A stretch of DNA of 64,000 bases from CAZHZT01 sp964537285 (GTDB lineage: Bacteria > Bacteroidota > Bacteroidia > Chitinophagales > Saprospiraceae): positions 11,668-75,667 of the forward strand of contig CAZHZT010000008.1 in the NCBI GenBank assembly GCA_964537285.1, written 5' to 3'. The translations under genes were made by a program, and so were the position numbers. Positions 16,735-24,912 of this stretch are shown in pieces. The notes below the pieces were generated by a model. It was not told the origin of the DNA and made no database searches. It worked only from the letters and a program-made list of their open reading frames with translations. Numbering within the stretch: position 1 is the stretch's first letter; every line of letters begins with the position of its first letter.

Positions 16735-17502
16735 ATGGCAGTAAAGGATGCAAAAGATCTTAGTGTAGCAGAGAAACTAAGAAACCTTTCTAATCTTCAG
16801 CTTATCGACTCTGAAATCGATGAAATTGAAATTCTAAAAGGTGAGCTTCCAATGGAAGTAAAAGACCTTGAAGATGATATTGCAGGACTGGAAACGCGCA
16901 TCAGTCGCCTGGAGAAGAACCTCAGTGATCTGGAGGGTGAAATCAGCCGCCATCAGAACAATATCAAGGAATCAGAAGCTTTGATAGAGCGTTATACACG
17001 TCAGTTGGATAACGTGAAGAATAACAGAGAGTACGAAGCACTTACGAAGGAGCAAGAGATGCAAAAGCTGGAAATTCAGCTTTCAGATAAGAAAATCAAA
17101 GAAGCTCGTTATGATCTGACCCAGAAAGAAGAATTGTTAACCCAGACTAAAGAACGTACCGAGATAAAGCAGAAAGACCTGGAAACAAAGAAGGTTGAGC
17201 TTGCTAAAATCATTGAAAAAACAGAAAAGGAAGAAGTAAAGCTCCGGAAAGAATCCGAAAAGGCGAGAAAGGTCATCGAAGATCGCTTGCTGAAAGCCTA
17301 TGATAAAATCCGGAAAACTTACCGCAATGGTCTGGCTGTTGTGCAAGTAGAACGGGATTCTTGCGGCGGCTGCTACAATAAAATCCCTCCTCAGCTTCAA
17401 CTGGAGATCGGGCTGCGTAAAAAAATTATCGTTTGTGAGCACTGTGGTCGGGTTCTGGTAGATGATGACATCCTGGAGGTAGGTAAGGAAGAAAAGAAAT
17501 AA
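16735..17502 (+). CDS. Coiled-coil zinc-ribbon protein (DUF164 family)
   Basis: A 255-residue protein. Residues about 10-205 form a continuous coiled coil rich in Glu/Lys/Leu (LEDDIAGLETRISRLEKNLS, then LEIQLSDKKIKEARYDLTQK). The C-terminal zinc ribbon has two CxxC knuckles, CGGCYNKIPP and CEHCGRVLVDDD, about 30 residues apart. This is the zf-RING_7/DUF164 family, of unproven function but probably nucleic-acid binding. Cotranscription with the Nif3-like gene is likely. Followed by the nested palindromes at 17513-17715. Confidence 0.9.
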   Translation: MAVKDAKDLSVAEKLRNLSNLQLIDSEIDEIEILKGELPMEVKDLEDDIAGLETRISRLEKNLSDLEGEISRHQNNIKESEALIERYTRQLDNVKNNREYEALTKEQEMQKLEIQLSDKKIKEARYDLTQKEELLTQTKERTEIKQKDLETKKVELAKIIEKTEKEEVKLRKESEKARKVIEDRLLKAYDKIRKTYRNGLAVVQVERDSCGGCYNKIPPQLQLEIGLRKKIIVCEHCGRVLVDDDILEVGKEEKK

Positions 17503-17512
17503 GAAATTTAGT

Positions 17513-17715
17513 TCTCAATCTGGATAAAATTAAAAAGCGTTTTGTAAAACTTTTCAAGTTCTACAAAACGCTTTTTAATTTAGTTCTTTGACATAAATTG
17601 TGAAAAAATGGAACTTCAAAATGATAATCCTTTCAACCACAAGAGCATTCAAGGCTTATCATTTTGAAGTTCCACACAATTTGTCAAAGAACGTTTAATT
17701 TTATCCAGATTGAGA
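17513..17715. repeat. Palindrome containing hairpin plus family B copy 2
   Basis: Outer arms 17513-17534 and 17694-17715 are exact complements (TCTCAATCTGGATAAAATTA + AA). They enclose a hairpin (17530-17546 / 17562-17578, AAAAAGCGTTTTGTA) and a complete family B element at 17583-17692 in inverted orientation. This nesting suggests that the family B element entered a pre-existing palindrome. The right arm reaches into the first possible codons of the TPR gene. Confidence 0.8.
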
Positions 17716-17727
17716 AAAACTATTAGA

Positions 17728-19212
17728 ATGATAAAGTTAGTTCTAACTATCAAGCTGTTGTGTTTTTATCTTTTTCTTGAAGGGCAATATGACTTTGTCA
17801 TAAATCCTCGACTGGAAGAAGCGTACGATTTGATAGTGTCTCTACGAATGGAAGAGGCCCAAAAGCTATTGTCAGAAACAAAGCAACATGCCCCCAACAA
17901 CTTAATGCCTTACTTTTTTGAGAATTATATTGACTTCCTGACCGTATTCGTCCATGAAAACGAAAATGAGTTTAAGGTTTTAGAAAAAAATAAGGAGTGC
18001 AGGCTTAACTCGATGAGTAAAGGGGATAAAAAATCGCCTTATTATCTTTATACTCAGGCAGAAATCCGGATACAATGGGCAATTGTTCGAATAAAGTTCG
18101 GAGAGTATCTCAGAGCATTCAATGAGCTCAGCATAGCCTATAGCTTATTGAAAAAGAACGCTAAGCTTTTCCCGGACTTTATTTTGAATAAAAAAAGTAT
18201 GGGCGTTTTACACACGCTGGTAGGAGCACTTCCTGATCAGTACAAATGGGGCGTGAAATTATTCGGCGGCTTAGACGGCACGGTCCATCAAGGAATGTTT
18301 GAACTTAAGGAAGTGTTGGAATATGCCTCCAAAACACCTTTCCTTTTTGAACAAGAGTCCTTGTTGCTTTATGTTTTTTTACTGGTCAATATGAACTATG
18401 AAGCTCCCGAAGCCTGGGAAATCATTCATTTAGACCAATTACGCCCCGAAGACAACCCCCTGCATGCTTACATTGGTGCAATGACTGCCAAACATCAAGG
18501 GGATGGAGACAGGGCTGTTTCTATTTTAAAATCTAAACCTCAAACAAAGGCCTATCTCTCTTTTCCGTATCTAGACTATATGCTCGGGGATGCCAAATTG
18601 AACAGACTGGATAAGGATGCTGATGTATATTTTCAAAAATATCTTCAAACCAATAAGGGCAACTTTCTAGTTAAAGAAGCCTATCAAAAATTAGCATGGA
18701 ACGAGTTGGTTCAGGGAAATATTCAGGGGTATGAAGCTAATATGAAAAAATGCCTTAATGAAGGCTCTACTATTCACGAAAAAGACAAAAAGGCTTTACA
18801 AAATGCCCAAAACGGGAAAATACCCAATATTACGTTGTTAAAAGCCCGTTTACTTTTTGATGGAGGCTATCTGTACCAAGCACATGCTTTGTTGCAAGGG
18901 AAAAGTCAACATTCTTTTGAAAATAGTGAAGAAAAAACGGAGTTTTTTTATCGCCAGGGACGCATTTTTCATAAGTTGGAAGAATTTTCTAAAGCTACCT
19001 TCTATTACAATGAAACCATTCGGTTAGGCGAAGCCCTTCCAAGATACTTTGCTTGCAATGCGGCCTTTCAGTTAGGGCTAATTTATGAAGGGAGAGGGCA
19101 GAAAGCCCTGGCAGAGGAAAGTTTCGAGAGATGCCTGGATATGAAACCCGAAGAATATCGAGAGAGTTTGCATCAAAAAGCGAAAGTGGGATTGGAAAGG
19201 TTAAAGAAATAA
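17728..19212 (+). CDS. TPR-repeat protein, secreted or membrane-linked
   Basis: A 494-residue protein from the ATG at 17728; a TTG six codons earlier lies in the palindrome arm and is not preferred. The N-terminus MIKLVLTIKLLCFYLFLEGQ looks like a signal peptide. The rest is helical, with TPR-like pairs around EEAQKLLSETKQHAPNN, YFQKYLQTNKGNFLVKEAYQ, FYRQGRIFHKLEEFSKATFY and AAFQLGLIYEGRGQKALAEE. No enzymatic motif. It probably acts as a periplasmic scaffold. The stop codon lies in the hairpin at 19204-19256. Confidence 0.78.
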   Translation: MIKLVLTIKLLCFYLFLEGQYDFVINPRLEEAYDLIVSLRMEEAQKLLSETKQHAPNNLMPYFFENYIDFLTVFVHENENEFKVLEKNKECRLNSMSKGDKKSPYYLYTQAEIRIQWAIVRIKFGEYLRAFNELSIAYSLLKKNAKLFPDFILNKKSMGVLHTLVGALPDQYKWGVKLFGGLDGTVHQGMFELKEVLEYASKTPFLFEQESLLLYVFLLVNMNYEAPEAWEIIHLDQLRPEDNPLHAYIGAMTAKHQGDGDRAVSILKSKPQTKAYLSFPYLDYMLGDAKLNRLDKDADVYFQKYLQTNKGNFLVKEAYQKLAWNELVQGNIQGYEANMKKCLNEGSTIHEKDKKALQNAQNGKIPNITLLKARLLFDGGYLYQAHALLQGKSQHSFENSEEKTEFFYRQGRIFHKLEEFSKATFYYNETIRLGEALPRYFACNAAFQLGLIYEGRGQKALAEESFERCLDMKPEEYRESLHQKAKVGLERLKK

Positions 19213-19256
19213 CAATCCAAGAGAAATTTTCAATTTCTCTTGGATTGTTATTTCTT
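19204..19256. terminator. 25-bp perfect hairpin overlapping the TPR gene stop
   Basis: Arms 19204-19228 and 19232-19256 are exact complements around TTC. The last codons and TAA stop of the TPR gene form the left arm, so the right arm is an inverted copy of the gene end. Probable terminator. A second small hairpin (AGGCAGGC / GCCTGCCT) lies near 19304-19326 in the remaining gap. Confidence 0.7.
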
Positions 19257-19395
19257 GACTCTAGATGATTTCATTTGGTCGAAATTCATTTAGGAAGCCT
19301 TTAAGGCAGGCAGTTAGGCCTGCCTGATCTCGTAGCCTTTGGTTCTCCCAAGGTTAAAAGAGGGATCAACTTCCGCGTAGCTGTGGCTATTAGTT

Positions 19396-20145
19396 TTAAA
19401 TTATATACAGGAAATGTTTGCTAACTAAATCGATATTCGCATTCCTGACAAAGGGCTCCCAAAAGCTCAGGAGGGTATCTTGAGGCATTCGCTTTAAGCG
19501 CTCATTGAAGAGAAATCGCAACATTTTCATTCTGTTTTCGGTATTATCCGGGAAATGGATTTTATATGAAACTTCTTCCTTTTGAAAAGGGATATCCAGT
19601 TTTATTAAAGCATTTTCAACATCTTCCCGGATGTTATATGGAATGGATTCCTCTATTAAATCAAATCCAAATTTCCAGCATTGGATCAGTACATTCTCCA
19701 TGCCGGACATGGTGAGGAGTATTTTTCCCTCAGACAATCGGCATTTGTAAAACTGTTCCAGGATATTCTCAAGATTATCGACGTAGTAAAGCACATGATT
19801 GGAAAGGATTAAATTGTAATTGTTTCCAACCTCTGTTGTGAGACTACCAAAGTCTTTTACTGGATAATCAGAAAAAGCTCGAAGGCGCTCAACGGCCTTC
19901 CTGCGTCCTATCTCTCCGGGCTCTACAAGTGTTAATCTCAGTTGTTGAGGGCTCCAACCAGCCATTTGGAGAAATTGACGGGTAAAAGAGCCAGTGCCTC
20001 CACCAAAATCGAGCATCTGAATGCCGCCATTGAGGTCGATCAAATGTTTTTGGTAGGCCTTTAAATCATTTTCTCCTTCAGTGGAATGGTTTTCAAAGAA
20101 GGCGTAATCATCGAGGATGGTATCGAAGTTTTTGGATGCACTCAT
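19396..20145 (-). CDS. SAM-dependent methyltransferase
   Basis: A 249-residue class I methyltransferase from ATG 20143-20145 (MSASKNFDTILDDYAFFENH). The frame stays open 18 codons upstream, but that part is encoded by the family C hairpin and is not a credible start. Motif I is MLDFGGGTGSFTRQFL, the acidic residue after strand 2 is in LTLVEPG, and motif IV-like LILSNHVLYYVDN follows. The fold is that of Methyltransf_11/25-type enzymes. Substrate unknown; no biosynthetic neighbours are visible. Confidence 0.82.
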   Translation of the reverse strand: MSASKNFDTILDDYAFFENHSTEGENDLKAYQKHLIDLNGGIQMLDFGGGTGSFTRQFLQMAGWSPQQLRLTLVEPGEIGRRKAVERLRAFSDYPVKDFGSLTTEVGNNYNLILSNHVLYYVDNLENILEQFYKCRLSEGKILLTMSGMENVLIQCWKFGFDLIEESIPYNIREDVENALIKLDIPFQKEEVSYKIHFPDNTENRMKMLRFLFNERLKRMPQDTLLSFWEPFVRNANIDLVSKHFLYII

Positions 20146-20166
20146 TTTGAAAAAATAGGTTAAAAA

Positions 20167-20262
20167 TATTTTCTTTTTTAATGCAGCCCGAAAAGGCATT
20201 TTTGCAACGCAAAAATGCCTTTTCGGGCTGCATTAAAAAAGAAAATACCGCCGCGTAGCGGC
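20167..20262. repeat. Family C hairpin element, copy 1
   Basis: A perfect 39-bp stem (20167-20205 / 20209-20247) with loop AAC, starting TATTTTCTTTTTTAATGCAG, followed by the mini-hairpin GCCGCGTAGCGGC (20250-20262). The pairing of a long stem with a GCCGCG-AGCGGC motif near TTTTCTTTT or AAAGAAAA defines family C, which recurs at 23120, 33501, 41071 and 50410. Confidence 0.75.
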
Positions 20263-20297
20263 ATGAATTCGGTTCCAGACTTGCAAGTCGTTAATTA

Positions 20298-22847
20298 TCA
20301 TTCTTTTATGATCATTTTTGTTGATCTCCGCCCATTTTTATCACTTAATTCAAGATAGTAAGCTCCCTTAGGCAAGTCCTGTACATTTAGCGAACGGTTT
20401 AATATATTAGTAGCGAGTTCCCATCTTCTGGCTAATCTGCCATTTGCATCTACTAATTGCAGGGTGACGGGCAAAGAGCCGGCTTCTTCGACTTGTATAT
20501 TCAATGCGTTCTTTACAGGATTAGGAAATACCTCCCAATTCCAGTTCGGCTTATTATTAGCTTGCTCAGTATTCACAAATGGCAGCTCTTCTAATGGGCT
20601 TTCCCAGACACCACTTCCGTGTGTAGCTGCTCTTAGTTTTCGATTGCTTGGCGAAATACTCAAGTGCATAACAAGTGTAGCGTCTGGCAAGCCAGTCGAG
20701 TAAAGCTCCCAACTGTCGCCATAGTCAACGGAATAATATACGCCAAGGTCATTTCCGACATATATAATTTGAGGTTGTTGTGGGTCTACAACTACCGTGT
20801 TTGTTGGTACATCCGGCAACCCATTGTCTTGTGGAAACCAATAGCCTCCGCCATCTTCTGTTTTAAATAAATGTGCGGTGCCGAAGCCAGTGAACGTGGC
20901 ATAAGCAATCTGGTTATTCTCCGGATCAAAAGCGATGTCCGTACAAATTCGATCAGGTAATCCTTGCATTTGGGTCCAGTTCTGGCCAGCATCAGAACTT
21001 TTAAAAACCAAAGCAGGAGGAGAGGATATCGGAGAGGTGCTCACATAAATTAATTGTTCGTCATCCGGAGCTACGGCAATAGTGAGGATCGGATTGCCCG
21101 GGCTAGGGGCTGTTGAAGAAGTTGCAGCCCAAAGGTTTCCTAAGTTTAAGGATCTGTATAGTTTTTCTGCACCTGCATAAACGATATTGGGCTTAGAAGG
21201 AGCTATTTCAAACGGGCCATTAAAATTAACCAGCTCTCCGCCGTATGGTACCCCAATGCCAAAGAAACTCTGCCCGCCATTATCCGAACGCAATAGACTT
21301 AAATTTTGGTAAGAGGCCAATATAATATCAGGGTTATCCGGATGAAGAGCGGTGCACATGCCATCACCCCCTATTACCCTCGTCCATGCATCATCTCCGG
21401 TGTAAATAGCAGTAGCATTATCTTGCATCCCTCCTATGGCAAGGAGCGAATCCTCGGCAGCATTAGAAAAGTTAGCATAAAACTGATGCGTCTGATAGCC
21501 TCCGTTTCGGCCTTCAAAGGTTTCTCCATTGTCTTCCGTTACGAATATACCTCCATCAGTGGCCATAAAAACCGTTTCTTGTAGCAGCGGATGATAATAA
21601 ATACGGTGAATATCAGCATGTACATAATCATCCGGACCTTCGGGGCCTCCTACAGGAGGTTGGCCAAAATACCAGTTATACCAATAAGAGCGTTGCTCTA
21701 AAGTGGATCCTCCATCTTCAGAGACAAAGCCATCTACCCCGACATAGATCAGGTGATCTTCATTCGTGGGGTCAACTGCTACATCATGAGAGTACCAGCC
21801 TTGATATTTGGCTACATCCTCGTTATTAACCATCTGCCAATCATCTCCGCCGTTAGTAGACTTGAATAAACCAATGCTGTTAAAGTGATCCGCTACAGAT
21901 GCATAGATGACTTTAGGGTTTGATTGAGAAATCGATAACAGTGTTTTACCTTTGTAGGATGCCGGTATCCCATTGGTAAGCTTTATGAAGTTGGCTCCTG
22001 CATCTTCAGAGCGATAAACTCCACTTACAGCGGTTCCATTAGGATCGAAACTACCGTGAGTAACAAAAATAACGCTGGTGTCAATAGGGCTCATTTCAAT
22101 ATCTACAGCCATTTTTACAGGGTGGATATTGTTCCAGGTATCGCCACTATTATAGGAGCGAAAAAGCCCTTCAGAGGTAGCGGCATAAACGGTATTGGGG
22201 TTCAATGGATTGATTACCAAATATTGTACTCCAGTAAACTCATCCAAACTCCAGTCGAGGGATTTTGTCCAGGTATTTCCGCCATCTTCCGTTTTTAAAA
22301 TACCAATACCATAGGATCCTCGGGTCGTTCTCACGGAATAACCAATACCTGTATCATCATAATTGTACAGCTCTCCGGTACCGATGTAAATAATATCCGG
22401 ATTGGAAGGGTGAATAGCGATGGCTCCTACACCTAATACGGGAAAGCCTGTGGGGATATATTCCCATGCATTAACGCCTTTGCCTCCTGTGGTTGTTTTC
22501 CAGAGGCCACCACTGGCGGAGCCTGCAAAGATGATGTCAGGGTTTGTTGGATGGAAGCCAAGGGAAATGGTTCTTCCACCGAAATTTTTGGGGCCGATGG
22601 GCGTCCAGTTGGCTTGAGTAGAATTGCGAGCATTTGCTGCCATTTTTTTAGCTTCAAAGGCGCGCGTGAATTTATCTGTTGGAATTTTGGCGCCAGGGTA
22701 ACTACGATAAAATGCCCAGTCATCCATGGATAGGCCTGCGCCGCTTTGTTCCTCGCGTTTTTGATTAGAAGGCCCTTCAGAGGAACATGAGGAAAAAAAT
22801 AAACTGGTAAATAATAAGGTAAGCGAAATAAGGTATACGTTGTTCAT
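20298..22847 (-). CDS. T9SS-exported beta-propeller (BNR/Asp-box) protein
   Basis: An 849-residue surface or secreted protein. The signal peptide ends in a possible lipobox (LFFSSCSSEG). The body holds about ten Asp-box repeats of the sortilin/BNR type, such as KTEDGGNTW, RSYNSGDTW, KSTNGGDDW, RSDNGGQSF, KSSDAGQNW and YSVDYGDSW, predicting one or two beta-propellers like sialidase or xyloglucanase folds. No sialidase catalytic set was identified. The last 80 residues are a type A T9SS sorting domain (WNWEVFPNPVKNALNIQVEE to GAYYLELSDKNGRRS). It is a likely substrate of the Gld machinery encoded in this window. Confidence 0.88.
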   Translation of the reverse strand: MNNVYLISLTLLFTSLFFSSCSSEGPSNQKREEQSGAGLSMDDWAFYRSYPGAKIPTDKFTRAFEAKKMAANARNSTQANWTPIGPKNFGGRTISLGFHPTNPDIIFAGSASGGLWKTTTGGKGVNAWEYIPTGFPVLGVGAIAIHPSNPDIIYIGTGELYNYDDTGIGYSVRTTRGSYGIGILKTEDGGNTWTKSLDWSLDEFTGVQYLVINPLNPNTVYAATSEGLFRSYNSGDTWNNIHPVKMAVDIEMSPIDTSVIFVTHGSFDPNGTAVSGVYRSEDAGANFIKLTNGIPASYKGKTLLSISQSNPKVIYASVADHFNSIGLFKSTNGGDDWQMVNNEDVAKYQGWYSHDVAVDPTNEDHLIYVGVDGFVSEDGGSTLEQRSYWYNWYFGQPPVGGPEGPDDYVHADIHRIYYHPLLQETVFMATDGGIFVTEDNGETFEGRNGGYQTHQFYANFSNAAEDSLLAIGGMQDNATAIYTGDDAWTRVIGGDGMCTALHPDNPDIILASYQNLSLLRSDNGGQSFFGIGVPYGGELVNFNGPFEIAPSKPNIVYAGAEKLYRSLNLGNLWAATSSTAPSPGNPILTIAVAPDDEQLIYVSTSPISSPPALVFKSSDAGQNWTQMQGLPDRICTDIAFDPENNQIAYATFTGFGTAHLFKTEDGGGYWFPQDNGLPDVPTNTVVVDPQQPQIIYVGNDLGVYYSVDYGDSWELYSTGLPDATLVMHLSISPSNRKLRAATHGSGVWESPLEELPFVNTEQANNKPNWNWEVFPNPVKNALNIQVEEAGSLPVTLQLVDANGRLARRWELATNILNRSLNVQDLPKGAYYLELSDKNGRRSTKMIIKE

Positions 22848-23035
22848 GTGAATTTTTTTTTGGGAATGAAATTAAGGAAATCGCGGGAGTTTATTAAAAA
22901 AAAGTTTGGAAATAACATCAAATAACAAAAGATTTGCCTGGTAAGTAACAAATAAAAAAGAATAGACCAGTCGTGTAACGACTAGTCTAATGTATGAAAA
23001 TTTTTATAGGGTGTTCTCAAAGCGTCAAACGGGCA

Positions 23036-23125
23036 TTATCTGGTTATTTTTACAACCTTTTCGGTATGCAGTAAAGCTCCATCCTCCGAGTAGAACGTAA
23101 TCAGATACGTACGATTTTGAGGTGG
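23036..23125 (-). pseudogene. 3-prime fragment of a probable T9SS cargo gene
   Basis: Reading the minus strand gives about 30 codons ending NRTYLITFYSEDGALLHTEK then VVKITR and a TAA stop (23036-23038). The pattern resembles the end of a Bacteroidota C-terminal sorting or Ig-like tail. The frame runs directly into family C copy 2 (23120-23199), and no gene continues beyond it, so the rest is missing. Short length makes this tentative. Confidence 0.35.
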
Positions 23126-23199
23126 CCGGAAGGGCAATTTTGCGAAGCAAAATTGCCCTTCCGGCCACCTTCAAAAGAAACTATCGCCGCGAAGCGGCG
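23120..23199. repeat. Family C hairpin element, copy 2
   Basis: Perfect 24-bp arms 23120-23143 and 23147-23170 (AGGTGGCCGGAAGGGCAATT) around GAA, then TTCAAAAGAAACTATCGCCG with the mini-hairpin CGCCGCGAAGCGGCG (23185-23199). Same architecture as the other family C copies, with an unrelated stem sequence. Confidence 0.75.
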
Positions 23200-24008
23200 T
23201 AAATTTGATTTTGGAAAAAATACTCAGCTCTCCCGTCCCGCAATTAGTAACTACCTCTTTTGGTAGAAAACGGGGAGAGCTTTATGAGCATTTGATAAAA
23301 CATTCCAAAAAATAAGTTTAAAGGTTAAGTGGGGGATGATTGAAAAAGAAGAAAGAAAGGTATTGAATGTAGTGGTTACAGGATTTCTTTACCCTTTTCC
23401 TTCTATTGTTGATGTAATTGGGATAATGTTCATGGGATTGTTGGTTAAAAGTAAAGGATTATAGGTTTTCAGGATGTCTTGGATACAGTTTTTTCTTTAA
23501 CCCTTCTCCCTTTAACCTTTTATGTTCATGGTTTATAAGTAAAGTTGTGGTACAGTGGATTCATTTCTTTGGTCTTTTTCCTTTGAACTTTATCCTTTTC
23601 ACTATGAAAAGGTAAAAGGTCAAGGAAGAAAGAATGAATGTTGCGCTGGATGAAAATAAGTTTTGGATACATTCGTTTGAGTTTTATATTGTCTTTATTA
23701 TCGCTTTAAGAGATAAGTAATTCCGTGAATTACTAAAAAACACCCTCCGCGAGGAAATAATTGGGTAATGGTTAAGTGAAACCCAACATTCCCGGCGTTC
23801 GTTCCAGCTTAGGTCTTTTCCTAGGCTGGGTCACCTCCAAGTCGAACGCCAGGACGGAAGGGCTAAGTTGCTGAGCAATCATTTTACATTTTAAGATTTT
23901 GTTTTCAAATGGTAGGGGCTTAAAGTTGGCTAATCGTGTTGTTCGAAGGAAGTAAATGAGGACGGGTTTATGGGATGTTTCCTCATAGATGTTGTAACTC
24001 GGTATTTC
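23200..24008. other. Gene-free intergenic stretch
   Basis: No convincing coding region on either strand. Small imperfect hairpins are visible: CCTTTTCA / TGAAAAGG near 23596, and GGCGTTCG / CGAACGCC around 23793-23850 framing a CCTAGG core. TTCCGTGAATTACT near 23721 resembles a decayed family A end. Polypyrimidine-rich composition suggests decayed sequence. Confidence 0.5.
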
Positions 24009-24446
24009 TTACAGTTTGAATACGATTGGGAATCTAACTTTACGCACTACTGTTTCACCGTTTTGTAAGCTTGGCTCCCAGTTAGGCATTTCTTTAACAG
24101 CGTCCATAGCTGCTTTTTCTAGCATTGGATGGCCTTGGCTAACGATTTTATCTACAGTCAAAGAACCATCTTCTGCTACGATCAATTGTACTTTAACGAC
24201 TCCCTGGATGCCATTTTCCTGGGCTTGTACTGGGTATTCAACATTTTCTTCCAGGAAATCTTTCAAAGCGTGGATTCCGCCCGGGAATTGAGGCAAACGG
24301 TTAAGTACCTCTGGCTCAGAATTGATTTCTGTATTTGGCGTATAAGTATCTGCCGAAGCATATGTATTGTCAAGGTCTTGATTTCCCTGGCTGTAAGTGA
24401 ATGTGTAAGAAGCAACAAGGACTAAAGAAAGAAATAGCTTTTTCAT
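24009..24446 (-). CDS. TonB C-terminal domain protein
   Basis: A 145-residue protein with a cleavable signal peptide (KKLFLSLVLVASYTFTYSQG) rather than the usual TonB membrane anchor. The C-terminal 90 residues are a TonB domain: FLEENVEYPVQAQENGIQGV, VVKVQLIVAEDGSLTVDKIV and AAMDAVKEMPNWEPS. Such stand-alone periplasmic forms are common in Bacteroidota and may bind TonB boxes or act in envelope regulation instead of energy transduction. Its promoter region shares a striking repeat-plus-box structure with that of the gene at 26261-26872. Confidence 0.82.
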   Translation of the reverse strand: MKKLFLSLVLVASYTFTYSQGNQDLDNTYASADTYTPNTEINSEPEVLNRLPQFPGGIHALKDFLEENVEYPVQAQENGIQGVVKVQLIVAEDGSLTVDKIVSQGHPMLEKAAMDAVKEMPNWEPSLQNGETVVRKVRFPIVFKL

Positions 24447-24497
24447 GATATCAGGATTTTAGGTTTTTTAAATTTATTTGTTTGGGCTTTTCCCTTA

Positions 24498-24572
24498 CTG
24501 ACAATACAAAGATGCAGGCATTTGGGGCTAGGATTTCCCCTTATTGTTTCAAAAAGGTGGAGTATTGTTCCA
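24498..24572 (-). promoter_or_regulatory. Regulated promoter with 21-bp-spaced direct repeats, copy 1
   Basis: On the minus strand, TGGAACAATA (24563-24572) and TGAAACAATA (24542-24551) are direct repeats 21 bp apart. About 31 bp further lies GCATCTTTGTATTGTCA (24499-24515), probably the -7 region of the TonB-domain gene. The same arrangement with the same spacings occurs at 26909-26981. Two helical turns between repeats suits a regulator with two helix-turn-helix units, such as an AraC-type protein. Confidence 0.65.
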
Positions 24573-24590
24573 ATGGGAGAAAAAAATAAC

Positions 24591-24698
24591 GTTCTTTGAC
24601 AAATTGTGTGGAACTTCAAAGTGATAACCCTTGAATGCCCTTGTGGCTGAAAGGGTTATCATTTTGAAGTTCCATTTTCCACAATTTATGTCAAAAAA
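24591..24698. repeat. Family B palindromic element, copy 3
   Basis: GTTCTTTGACAAATTGTGTG at the left, ATTTATGTCAAAAAAC at the right, inner stem GGAACTTCAAAGTGATAACC and the conserved loop TTGAATGCCCTTGTGGCTGA. One stem base differs from its partner. Lies between the TonB-domain and sulfotransferase genes; the rest of that gap (24735-24900) holds a loose inverted repeat (AAATAAGG / CCTTATTT, GTTGCGAT / ATCGCAAC) and no gene. Confidence 0.8.
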
Positions 24699-24912
24699 CC
24701 AAAAATGAAAAGAGGGGCAAAAATGGCGTATTTTTCTTCCAGAAATAAGGGTTTAGTATTTAGTTACTGTAGGTTGCGATTCATTGAAATGATGCTAAAT
24801 CGCCGATAGTTTGTTTCAAAAAGTCGACTATGGGCTTCATTTTTCACAAATCCCTCCTTATTTCCCCCTGGTTCATCGCAACCTGGGTTAGTTACAGTCA
24901 AAAACAACGTAA

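Noticed and set aside
20146..20199. N-terminal extension of the methyltransferase frame
   Set aside because: These 18 codons are the arm of the family C hairpin; the internal ATG at 20143-20145 gives a normal start.
20298..22847. Sialidase assignment for the Asp-box protein
   Set aside because: Asp boxes occur in many propellers; the arginine triad and other sialidase catalytic residues were not identified.
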